A DNA stretch of 33,563 bases from Acidobacteriota bacterium (GTDB taxonomy: Bacteria; Acidobacteriota; Terriglobia; Terriglobales; Acidobacteriaceae), in assembly GCA_021813745.1 (NCBI GenBank), contig JAKAJO010000129.1, positions 1 through 33,563 of the forward strand. Reading direction: 5' to 3'. The notes below the pieces were generated by a model that saw only the letters and a list, made by a program, of their open reading frames with translations, did not search any database and was not told the origin of the DNA. Shown in pieces: positions 1 to 7,299 of the stretch. Each line of letters begins with the position of its first letter. Position 1 is the first letter of the stretch. A program made the translations under genes and the position numbers.

Positions 1-954
1 CCAGACACCGTCACAGGCGCGCAAGACGGGCTCGATGGCGGTGACGAGGCCGCTGGGCGGTACCTGGCAGACAATTTCCTTGCCTTGACGCATGTGAACG
101 TACGGCTCGCGGTTGGAGACGACAAAGATGCGGCTGTCGCCGGCATTGTCGCGCATGTGCACGGCCAGGCGCTCAGCAGTCCAAAAGCTCTCACCTGCTT
201 CGCGCAGTCGCGCCTCGGCCTCAGCAGCGGCGCGAGCGCGGCGAAGGCTTTCAGCCATGGTCTCCACTTCGCGAGCGAGGGGCGTGAAAAGGCTGAGATC
301 CTTTGCGGCAGCCTGCGCGGTGCGGACGGGATGCCCTGCGCGGACTTTTCGCATGCGCTCGACGACACGCGACAAGGGCTGCATGAGGAACCATCGAACC
401 ATTCCGAAGGTGATGGCCGCGATGAGGATGACCAGTGCGAGGAAACGCCAGAAGCTGCGTGCCCAGACGCTGTACGCTTCACTGCGGATAAAGCCGGCGT
501 CCGTGACAAGAACGAGCGCTCCGGTGAGTTGATTGCCGTTGTGCAGCGGGAAGTCTTCTTCCAGCCATTGCAGGCCATCGCCATGATTGAATGCGCTGAC
601 GACGGCTCCCCGGCGCAGGGACCGATCAAAGGCGGAGCGGGAGAGTGCATGAAGGAGATTGTCTGGTCCGGCGTAGGCAAGGACGCGTCCAGTTGGATCG
701 TAGACAACAATCTCCAACGCAGAGGTACTGTTTTTGGCCGCGTTGACAAGGAGCGAGAGCGTCGTGGTGCTTTGCAGGGCGAGAGCCTTCTCAATGGACG
801 GCAGGACGCTCAGCCCCATCCATTTGGTGCGCCGGATGAGTTCCTGACGGAGGATATGCTTGTGCGCGAGCACATCGAAATAAGTGGAGGCAATCGAAAC
901 CAACGTGACGCATGCAACGAGCGCAAGAATCAAGCGCAAACGAAACTTGTGCAT
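1..954 (-). CDS. Membrane sensor (2 TM + HAMP) fused to trehalose-6-phosphate synthase, partial
   Basis: The first 318 codons are visible; the gene runs off the left edge with no stop. Residues about 5-23 form a first membrane helix, 24-165 a likely periplasmic sensor region, and 168-188 a second helix. A HAMP-like linker and coiled coil follow (about 189-255). At about 275 a GT20 glucosyltransferase domain begins: the motif FVVSNREPY, then SGLVTAIEPVLRACDGVW, matches the N-terminus of OtsA-type synthases, which join UDP-glucose and glucose-6-phosphate to make trehalose-6-phosphate. The ATG at 954 is preceded by a good GGAGG. The fusion suggests that an outside signal, possibly osmotic or envelope stress, controls trehalose synthesis at the membrane; that role is inference. 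The catalytic core lies outside the window, so activity cannot be judged. Confidence 0.85.
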   Translation of the reverse strand, partial: MHKFRLRLILALVACVTLVSIASTYFDVLAHKHILRQELIRRTKWMGLSVLPSIEKALALQSTTTLSLLVNAAKNSTSALEIVVYDPTGRVLAYAGPDNLLHALSRSAFDRSLRRGAVVSAFNHGDGLQWLEEDFPLHNGNQLTGALVLVTDAGFIRSEAYSVWARSFWRFLALVILIAAITFGMVRWFLMQPLSRVVERMRKVRAGHPVRTAQAAAKDLSLFTPLAREVETMAESLRRARAAAEAEARLREAGESFWTAERLAVHMRDNAGDSRIFVVSNREPYVHMRQGKEIVCQVPPSGLVTAIEPVLRACDGVW

Positions 955-1222
955 GGATTCCTCCAATTGTTGATATATACCTTTAGATGCGCGAAGGTCA
1001 CGTTGGACTGCCTATAATGTGTCGACAAATTGCTAAGCGCCCCAATATCAGGAAGATAAAAATCTGCGTGAAGGATGACTGAAGAGCGCAAAACACGAAG
1101 AAAGCGACGGATGATGCGATGTGTATGACCGTCCGGAGCGCGACGCGCGAGGACGGGGCATGCGCTATGCTGAGCAAGAGAGCTTCGCTCTCCATCCTGC
1201 AACAGATGGCACGGGCTGAGGA
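955..1222. other. Divergent intergenic region between sensor-TPS and mlaE
   Basis: These 268 bases separate two divergently read genes. On the minus strand a GGAGG box and a TATATA stretch sit just before the sensor-synthase start, with only a weak -35 match upstream. Short minus-strand reading frames overlap this stretch, but they lack ribosome-binding sites or recognisable motifs. It probably holds both promoters; no firm promoter can be assigned. Confidence 0.4.
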
Positions 1223-2008
1223 ATGGCGATCGATCCGATTGACAGCACGATCAAACGCATTGTCCTCACCGTGCAGGACTATTCCCTGTTTGCGTTCCAG
1301 GCCTTTTTGAATCTGTTTCGTCCGCCGATTTACTGGACGGATTTCCTGATGCAATCGGACATCATCGGCGTGGGATCGCTGTCAATTGTTGTGTTGTCTG
1401 GCTTGTCGACAGGCGGCGTGCTGGCGCTGCAATCGGCCGCGACGCTCTCGGCCTTTGGAGCGACGGCGGTGACGGGACAGTTTGTAAGCCTGACGATGAT
1501 TCGCGAGCTGGGGCCGGTGCTGACGGGCGTGATGGTTTCAGGGCGGAATGCATCGTCAATGGCTAGCGAGCTGGGCTCGATGGTGGTGACGGAGCAGATT
1601 GACGCGATGCGCGCGCTGGGCGTGGATCCGCTGCGGAAGCTGGTGACGCCACGGATTTTTGCCAGCATCCTGATGTTGTTTTTTCTAACGATTGTGGCGG
1701 ATGGCTGCGGAATTATCGGCGGAGGGCTGGTGACGGTGTTCATGAATCACCAGAATGGGCCGCAGTACTTCAACATGGCATGGGAGCACCTGCGATTTCC
1801 GGATATCGTGCAGGGGCTGGTGAAGCCGCTGTTCTTTGGCTACATCCTCTCTTCGATTGGATGCTTTTACGGCATCCGCACGACGGGAGGTACGCAGGGT
1901 GTGGGCCGGTCGACGATCTCTGCCGTGGTGAACTCTTCTGTGCTGATCATCTTTGTTGATTTTCTGATCAGCCGCCTGATCCTGACTCTTTTTGCCGGAT
2001 GGATGTGA
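1223..2008 (+). CDS. mlaE: MlaE/YrbE-type ABC transporter permease
   Basis: A 261-residue membrane protein of the MlaE (DUF140) permease family, which carries phospholipids or other lipids between the inner and outer membranes together with MlaF and an MCE (MlaD) protein. It is mostly hydrophobic. The family core is clear near residues 90-135, with IRELGPVLTGVMVSGRNASS and SELGSMVVTEQIDAMRALGV. An in-frame TGA lies six bases before the ATG, so no longer start exists; GAGGA directly abuts the ATG, which is unusually close. The last ten bases overlap the ATPase gene, so the two are surely co-translated. No MCE-domain gene is present in the window, so the periplasmic partner must be encoded elsewhere. 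The exact substrate is unknown. Confidence 0.88.
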   Translation: MAIDPIDSTIKRIVLTVQDYSLFAFQAFLNLFRPPIYWTDFLMQSDIIGVGSLSIVVLSGLSTGGVLALQSAATLSAFGATAVTGQFVSLTMIRELGPVLTGVMVSGRNASSMASELGSMVVTEQIDAMRALGVDPLRKLVTPRIFASILMLFFLTIVADGCGIIGGGLVTVFMNHQNGPQYFNMAWEHLRFPDIVQGLVKPLFFGYILSSIGCFYGIRTTGGTQGVGRSTISAVVNSSVLIIFVDFLISRLILTLFAGWM

Positions 2009-2844
2009 TTTCGACGCCTGGACTAAACGCGGTCACGAGGACCTCCGACTCGGGGGTGAAGCCGGTGCTTTGCTTCTGCGATGTGACGATGAGCTTCGGT
2101 GGTCCACCCGTGCTGGATGAGATCAGCTTTGGCGTCGCGCCGGGAGAGACGCGCATTGTACTGGGACCTGTGGGCGTGGGCAAGAGCGTGCTGCTGAAGC
2201 TGGCGAACGGACTGCTAAAGCCGGACAAGGGAAGCATCCGCCTTTTTGACGAAGACATCTCAAAGATGCGCGAGGAAGACCTTTTTGCGGTTCGCACGCG
2301 GACCGGGATGGTGTTTCAGGAGGGTGCGCTTTTTGACTCGCTGACGGTGCGCGACAATGTTGCGTATCAGCTGATTCAGGAAGAAGCGCCGGACGAGGAG
2401 ATTCATGAAAGGGTTTTGGAGGCGCTGCGATTCGTTGGGCTGGAAGAGACCTTTCTGATGTATCCAAGCAGTCTTTCCGGTGGGATGCGGCGCAGAGTTG
2501 CGATTGCGCGGGCGCTGATTCACAGGCCGGAACTGTTGCTGTATGATTCGCCCACGGGCGGACTGGATCCGGTGACATCGACAACCATTATTGAACTGAT
2601 TGTGAAGCAGCGCGATGTGTACCACACGCCGTCTTTGTTGGTGACGCACCGGCTGCAGGATGCATTTGTGATGTGTACGCATCGCTTTGATGCGAAGGCG
2701 GGAGGCATGGTGGCGCTTCCTGAAGGTGAAGTGGATGCCAACACGACGTTTCTGATGCTGGCAGAGGGCCGGCTGATTTTTGACGGCACGCTGCATGAGT
2801 TGGTGACGAGCCAGGATACTTTCGTGCGGGAGTTTCTGGCATAA
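1999..2844 (+). CDS. mlaF: MlaF-type ABC transporter ATP-binding protein
   Basis: A 281-residue ABC ATPase that should power the overlapping MlaE permease in lipid transport at the inner membrane. Visible motifs are Walker A GPVGVGKS (56-63), the Q-loop VFQEGALFDSLTV (Q107), signature LSGGM (159-163), Walker B LLLYD (179-183), a D-loop GGLDP and the H-loop VTHRLQDA (H217). The residue after the Walker B aspartate, normally the catalytic glutamate, is serine (LLLYDSPTGGLDP). This could mean slow or altered hydrolysis, or a family-specific variation. A loop around residues 229-245 (DAKAGGMVALPEGEVDANTT) follows the H-loop and lengthens the protein slightly over E. coli MlaF. The start overlaps the permease stop by ten bases. 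Confidence 0.88.
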   Translation: MDVISTPGLNAVTRTSDSGVKPVLCFCDVTMSFGGPPVLDEISFGVAPGETRIVLGPVGVGKSVLLKLANGLLKPDKGSIRLFDEDISKMREEDLFAVRTRTGMVFQEGALFDSLTVRDNVAYQLIQEEAPDEEIHERVLEALRFVGLEETFLMYPSSLSGGMRRRVAIARALIHRPELLLYDSPTGGLDPVTSTTIIELIVKQRDVYHTPSLLVTHRLQDAFVMCTHRFDAKAGGMVALPEGEVDANTTFLMLAEGRLIFDGTLHELVTSQDTFVREFLA

Positions 2845-2882
2845 AGTCGGTCTGCAACAGAGGGCAGATTGGAACGACACAA

Positions 2883-4307
2883 ATGAGCCGACGGCTGCTT
2901 GCGGGACTTGTAATGCTGCTGCTGTGGGTGCCGCAGCATGCTGCGGCCTATTCCCTGCTGACGCATGAGCAACTGATTGACCTGACGTGGCAGAACTCGA
3001 TTGTGCCGCTGCTTCTGAGTCAGTATCCGGGGCTGACCGCAGCGCAACTGCAAGAGGCGCGCGCGTATGCGTACGGCGGCTGCGTGATCCAGGACATTGG
3101 TTATTACCCGTTTGGCGATCCGCGTTTTTCGAACCTGACGCATTATGTGCGGTCGGGTGATTTTGTCGTAAATCTGCTGCGCAATGCGCAGAACGCGGAT
3201 GAGCTGGCGTTCGCCATTGGGGCGCTGTCACACTACATCGGCGACTCGATTGGGCACGCGACAGCGACGAATCTGGCAGTGCCGCAGGATTTTCCGAAGT
3301 TGCGCAAGAAGTATGGGCTGGTGGTGAGTTACGCCGAAGGGCGGCACCAGCATGTGCAGACGGAGTTTGGCTTCGACATCAATGAAGTGTCGCATCACCG
3401 GATGGCGCCGCTGCGCTTCCTGCGGCACGTGGGAATGAAGGTGCCGGTGCGGCAACTGGCGCTTGCCTACTATCAGACATACGGATTGACGGAGGATTTT
3501 TCCGTCGTCAAGGGGCGGCGCTTCAATGTGCCGGGGTACCGGTTTGCGACGCGGACATTTATTCCGCGGATTGCGTACGCGGTGACGGTGCTGCATCGCC
3601 GGCACGAGCCCCTCGAGCCAAGCAATCCGGAGTTTCAGGAGCTGCTGAAAGAGATTGACGGGGCGAATGCGGAGAACAACTGGAATGCGTATCGGACGAA
3701 GGCGGGCTTTGAGACGTACGCGCTGGCGGGCGTGCTGGCCGTGTTGCCGCGGGTCGGCCCGCTGAGGCTGGTCGCCGTGAAGGATCCGAGTACGGCGACG
3801 GAGACGGACTACGTTCACAGCCTGACTGTTTCACTGGCTGTATTTCGCGAGATGCTGGCGCGGTTTACCCCGCCTGAGTCGCGCAAGCCGATTGAAAGCG
3901 CAACAGCACCAAAGGCATTTTCGCGGCGACTACTGGCGCAGATGCTCGAAGACCCGGCGATGAGCAATGTGGTTCTGATTGAACCAAAGGACCCGCGGCA
4001 TCCGCTGCCGAATCGCGATCTGGACACGGGCTATGTGGTGCAGCCGGGCGGTTATCCGCTGACGGATGCGACGTACGCGGATCTGTTGCGGCGTTTGGCG
4101 CGCCGGCCGTTTCAGCCGATTCCGCCCGGCATCAAGGAAGACATTGAGGCCTACTACGCGAATCCCGATGCACCGATCACGACGAAGCGCAATGCTAAGC
4201 GGTGGGCGCAGGTGCAGGCGGACCTGAAGACGCTGGCGACGATGCAGACGAGCCGCGCGCCGGAGCCGTATCCAACGTACGCGGACAGCATTGAAGAGGA
4301 CGAATAG
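2883..4307 (+). CDS. Exported zinc-dependent phospholipase C-like protein
   Basis: A 474-residue protein with a signal peptide (hydrophobic residues 5-22, likely cut after the AAA before YSLLTH). The mature N-terminus resembles the zinc-dependent phospholipase C / S1-P1 fold: histidines at 28, 87, 117, 125 and 155-157 with aspartates at 71 and 121, including the pattern HYIGDSIGHA, could bind a zinc cluster. The C-terminal half (from about 300) is of unknown role, and the protein ends in an acidic tail. It lies 38 bases after the MlaF-type gene on the same strand, so an envelope phospholipid role is attractive, but neither substrate nor activity is proven by sequence. Acidobacterial and Bacteroidota genomes carry similar proteins annotated only at family level. 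Confidence 0.7.
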   Translation: MSRRLLAGLVMLLLWVPQHAAAYSLLTHEQLIDLTWQNSIVPLLLSQYPGLTAAQLQEARAYAYGGCVIQDIGYYPFGDPRFSNLTHYVRSGDFVVNLLRNAQNADELAFAIGALSHYIGDSIGHATATNLAVPQDFPKLRKKYGLVVSYAEGRHQHVQTEFGFDINEVSHHRMAPLRFLRHVGMKVPVRQLALAYYQTYGLTEDFSVVKGRRFNVPGYRFATRTFIPRIAYAVTVLHRRHEPLEPSNPEFQELLKEIDGANAENNWNAYRTKAGFETYALAGVLAVLPRVGPLRLVAVKDPSTATETDYVHSLTVSLAVFREMLARFTPPESRKPIESATAPKAFSRRLLAQMLEDPAMSNVVLIEPKDPRHPLPNRDLDTGYVVQPGGYPLTDATYADLLRRLARRPFQPIPPGIKEDIEAYYANPDAPITTKRNAKRWAQVQADLKTLATMQTSRAPEPYPTYADSIEEDE

Positions 4308-4337
4308 CTGAAGCGAGTTGCGATTCACAAGACAAAC

Positions 4338-4406
4338 ATGAAGACGCAGGTGTGCGCGCGCGCACTGGCTTGGCTGATGGGCTGTCTGCTAGGCTTGCAG
4401 GTTTGA
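4338..4406 (+). CDS. Possible 22-residue hydrophobic mini-ORF
   Basis: A short frame begins MKTQVCARALAWLMGCLLGL and ends three codons later. It looks like a bare signal peptide or the stump of a lost exported gene, and sits just before the acyl-CoA dehydrogenase. No clear ribosome-binding site precedes it. It may be chance, a leader peptide or a remnant. Confidence 0.2.
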   Translation: MKTQVCARALAWLMGCLLGLQV

Positions 4407-4433
4407 ATTGTGACGGAGAAAGAAGGATTCATC

Positions 4434-5612
4434 ATGGCATTCAAATTTCAGGGCTTTGATTTTCTGAATCTGGACGCGACGTTCAGCGAAGACGAGCTGC
4501 TGGTGCGGCGCACGGCACGCGAGTTTGTAGATGACAACCTGATGCCGATCATTGAAGAGTGCTTTCGCACGGAGCGGTTTCCGCGGGAGCTGGTGCCGAT
4601 GATGGGCGAGATGGGCTTCTTTGGCGCGAACCTGGAGGGCTATGGCTGCGCGGGGATGTCCAACGTCGAGTACGGGCTGGTGATGCAGGAGCTGGAACGC
4701 GGCGACAGCGGGCTGCGCAGCTTTGTGAGCGTGCAGTCGGCGCTGGTGATGTATCCCATTTACACGTTCGGCACGGAAGATCAGAAGCAGCAATGGCTAC
4801 CAGGACTGGCGGCGGGGAAGAAGATTGGATGCTTCGGGCTGACGGAGCCGGGGTTTGGATCGAACCCTGGAGGCATGACGACGACGGCGCACAAGACGGG
4901 CGATGAGTACATCCTCAACGGAGAGAAGATGTGGATCACGTCAGGCAATGTGGCCGATGTGGCGATCATCTGGGCGAAGGTGGAAGACGAGGACAACCGC
5001 GTGCGCGGTTTCCTGGTGGAGACGGACCGGCCGGGCTTTCGCGCGACGGAGGTGCACGGGAAGTGGAGCCTGCGCGCGTCCGTGACGAGCGGGCTGTCGC
5101 TCGAGGATGTGCGCGTGCCGGCGGCGAATCTGCTGCCGGGGACGGGTGGGCTGAAGAGTCCGCTGATGTGTCTGAACCAGGCGCGGTATGGGATCAGCTG
5201 GGGCGCGATTGGCGCGGCGATGGCCTGCTATGACACGGCGTTGCAATATGCGCAGACGCGGAAGCAATTTCACAATCAGCCGATTGCGAGTCATCAATTG
5301 ATTCAGGAGAAGCTGGTGTGGATGGCGAGCGAGATTGCGAAGGCGCAACTGCTGAGCCTGCAGGTGGGACGGCTGAAGGACGCGGGGACCGTGGGGCATC
5401 AGCACATCAGCATGGCGAAGCGGAACAACGTGTGGATGGCACTGGAATGTGCGCGGATGGCGCGGGATATTCTGGGCGCGAACGGGATCACGGAAGATTA
5501 TCCGATCATGCGGCACATGATGAACCTGGAAAGCGTGAAGACCTACGAGGGCACGCACGATATTCATGCGCTGATTCTGGGGCAGCATCTGACGGGGATT
5601 GCGGCGTACTGA
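4434..5612 (+). CDS. gcdH: Glutaryl-CoA dehydrogenase (acyl-CoA dehydrogenase family)
   Basis: A 392-residue FAD flavoprotein that matches glutaryl-CoA dehydrogenase rather than a general acyl-CoA dehydrogenase. Diagnostic stretches are LRSFVSVQSALVMYPIY with the substrate-binding arginine at 95, GCFGLTEPGFGSNPGGM, GKWSLRASVTSG, and the end motif TYEGTHDIHALILG with the catalytic glutamate at 372. The enzyme oxidises and decarboxylates glutaryl-CoA to crotonyl-CoA in lysine and tryptophan breakdown, passing electrons to ETF. I chose the ATG with AGAAGGA seven bases upstream; an in-frame GTG at 4410 would add eight residues but has no better site. No other gene of the pathway lies in the window. 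Its stop is only three bases from the stop of the converging kinase gene. Confidence 0.9.
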   Translation: MAFKFQGFDFLNLDATFSEDELLVRRTAREFVDDNLMPIIEECFRTERFPRELVPMMGEMGFFGANLEGYGCAGMSNVEYGLVMQELERGDSGLRSFVSVQSALVMYPIYTFGTEDQKQQWLPGLAAGKKIGCFGLTEPGFGSNPGGMTTTAHKTGDEYILNGEKMWITSGNVADVAIIWAKVEDEDNRVRGFLVETDRPGFRATEVHGKWSLRASVTSGLSLEDVRVPAANLLPGTGGLKSPLMCLNQARYGISWGAIGAAMACYDTALQYAQTRKQFHNQPIASHQLIQEKLVWMASEIAKAQLLSLQVGRLKDAGTVGHQHISMAKRNNVWMALECARMARDILGANGITEDYPIMRHMMNLESVKTYEGTHDIHALILGQHLTGIAAY

Positions 5613-5615
5613 TCG

Positions 5616-6596
5616 CTAAGGCTCGAGGAGGCTGCGCGCGCTGGGATGCGTGAGCGCGGCCATGAGCGCGGCGACATCGCCGATGCGGGAGCCGAGCGCG
5701 GCGGGCAGCAGTTCGCACGCGGCGGCAGCCTGCGGCAGGGCTTCCTGGGCGATGACCTGGCGCGCGGGGCCGAGGATGCGCTCGCCCAGCACCACACCAA
5801 GAGAACCAAAGACGATGATCTGCGGATTGAGCGCGTCGATGAGGAGCGCGAGACCGCGGCCCATCCACTTGCCTGCGACAGCGGCGACGGCGAGGGCGTC
5901 GGGGTCGTCGCGGAGCATGGCTTCAACGAGCGAGCGGATGGGGGCCTGAGCGGTCCAGCGAGCGGGGAACATTTCCGCGGCGAGTTCGACGAGACCTTGA
6001 CCGGAGGCGAAGGACTCCCATGAGCCGCGCTTGCCGAAGCCGAGGGGGCCGTCTTCGGCGAGGCGCCAGTGGCCGATTTCGCCGGCAGTGTCGGTGGCGC
6101 CGCGGAGGATGTGGCCATTGACAATGAAGCCGCCGCCGATGCCGGTGCCAAAGGTGAGAAAGACAAGGTGCTGGAGGTTGGCGCGGCCTTTGCCGACGCC
6201 GTGATGAAACTCGGCGAGGGCGCCGGCGTTGCCATCGTGCTCGACGAAGACGGGCAGGCCGGGAAAGGCGCGGGCGAGCTCGGCTTTCAGCGGGATGGTG
6301 TGCCAGCCCGGCAGGTGCGGCGGATTGATGAGGAAGCCTTCTTCGATGCGGAGCGGGCCGCCGATGGAGACGCTAATGGCGCGGATGGAGCGGCTGGCGC
6401 GAGTGGCGTTGTCGATCAGAGCGTGGGCGTGTGCGATGAGTGTGGGGAAGGTTCGCGCGAAGGGCTCGGCGGCGCGGGTTTCAAATTCGCTGCGCTGCAG
6501 GATGTGGGCGTCGGAAGTGCCTTCGACGCAGGCGGTCTTGGTGCCGCCGATGTCGAGGCCGAGGACGGTGGGTTGCGGGGATGAGGGAGATGGCAT
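5616..6596 (-). CDS. ROK-family sugar kinase (glucokinase-like)
   Basis: A 326-residue ROK kinase, probably phosphorylating glucose or a related sugar with ATP in the cytoplasm. The phosphate-binding loop LGLDIGGTKTA (13-22), the catalytic stretch EHDGNAGALAE (D121) and LTFGTGIGGGFIVNG are intact, and H176 of the GEIGHW motif remains. The ROK zinc motif CxCGxxGC reads LGFGKRGS (185-192), so all three cysteines are lost and zinc binding in the usual way is unlikely. I start at the ATG before SPSSPQPT because the kinase fold begins right after it; no Shine-Dalgarno box is visible. The open frame continues further upstream but would overlap the next gene. The exact sugar is not certain. Confidence 0.8.
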   Translation of the reverse strand: MPSPSSPQPTVLGLDIGGTKTACVEGTSDAHILQRSEFETRAAEPFARTFPTLIAHAHALIDNATRASRSIRAISVSIGGPLRIEEGFLINPPHLPGWHTIPLKAELARAFPGLPVFVEHDGNAGALAEFHHGVGKGRANLQHLVFLTFGTGIGGGFIVNGHILRGATDTAGEIGHWRLAEDGPLGFGKRGSWESFASGQGLVELAAEMFPARWTAQAPIRSLVEAMLRDDPDALAVAAVAGKWMGRGLALLIDALNPQIIVFGSLGVVLGERILGPARQVIAQEALPQAAAACELLPAALGSRIGDVAALMAALTHPSARSLLEP

Positions 6597-6664
6597 GGGC
6601 GAAGGCAGGACGGCGCGGCCTGAGCGGATTGTATCAATCGGTGCGGGGCGGGGTTTTGGGAGGA

Positions 6665-7228
6665 CTATTTGCGCCCGAGGAGGCTCAATGTGCCATCTTG
6701 GTCGGAGGCATTTTCTTGCGGCCGGTCTCCAAAACGGTCCACGTGCGCGCGTTCCAACAATGCCCGGTTCGTGACAATTTCCGCGATAGCCATGACCATG
6801 CAGGGGACGACCGCTGCAACAACGAAAGGGGGCATATTTCTTCCGCTCGCCGTAAGCCACCATGCAGAGAGATGCGGCTTGATTCTGAATGCGACGGTCT
6901 CGAATGCGACCAGCACTGTTAGAAATAACGCGTGACGGTTGAGAAGGCGCGGATATTGACTCATTACAACAGGGCACGTGAAGAGGTAGGGTCGTATTCC
7001 GCTTCGATTCTTGGCGAATCCATAAAGCAAAACAGCCGACGTGTAACTCACCACCGAAGCGAGCTGGCTGCCATAGCCTGTGTCACTTAGCAAAATGAAC
7101 AAGACACCACCACCGGCGAACATGGCAATAAACAGGCATGCGAACGCAAGGAAACGTGGCCCAGAGAACGTACTCTCCGCGCTGCATGGGTCGGCCGTCC
7201 AATCTTCGTTGCCAGTCATTGCGCTCAT
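6665..7228 (-). CDS. Unknown four-helix membrane protein
   Basis: A 187-residue protein of no family I recognise. Hydrophobic segments near residues 26-48, 54-72, 98-115 and 132-152 suggest four membrane helices, with a charged C-terminal tail rich in R, D and E. An AGGA box sits about eight bases before the ATG, which supports a real gene. Its base and codon use looks less GC-rich than the genes on either side, which hints at later arrival or relaxed selection. It is read divergently from the exported amidohydrolase and lies 68 bases upstream of the ROK kinase start on the same strand. Confidence 0.65.
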   Translation of the reverse strand: MSAMTGNEDWTADPCSAESTFSGPRFLAFACLFIAMFAGGGVLFILLSDTGYGSQLASVVSYTSAVLLYGFAKNRSGIRPYLFTCPVVMSQYPRLLNRHALFLTVLVAFETVAFRIKPHLSAWWLTASGRNMPPFVVAAVVPCMVMAIAEIVTNRALLERAHVDRFGDRPQENASDQDGTLSLLGRK

Positions 7229-7299
7229 GTTACATCCTGCGATGGTTCGCGCACTACATTCTCATCGACATCGCTGCCCCGGCGACTTACCTTTATGGC

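Noticed and set aside
85..1017. Plus-strand open frame at the left edge
   Set aside because: The opposite strand holds the sensor-synthase with recognisable helices, HAMP-like region and GT20 start; this frame shows none.
998..1354. Minus-strand frame overlapping the mlaE start
   Set aside because: No ribosome-binding site or motif, and it overlaps a well-supported gene.
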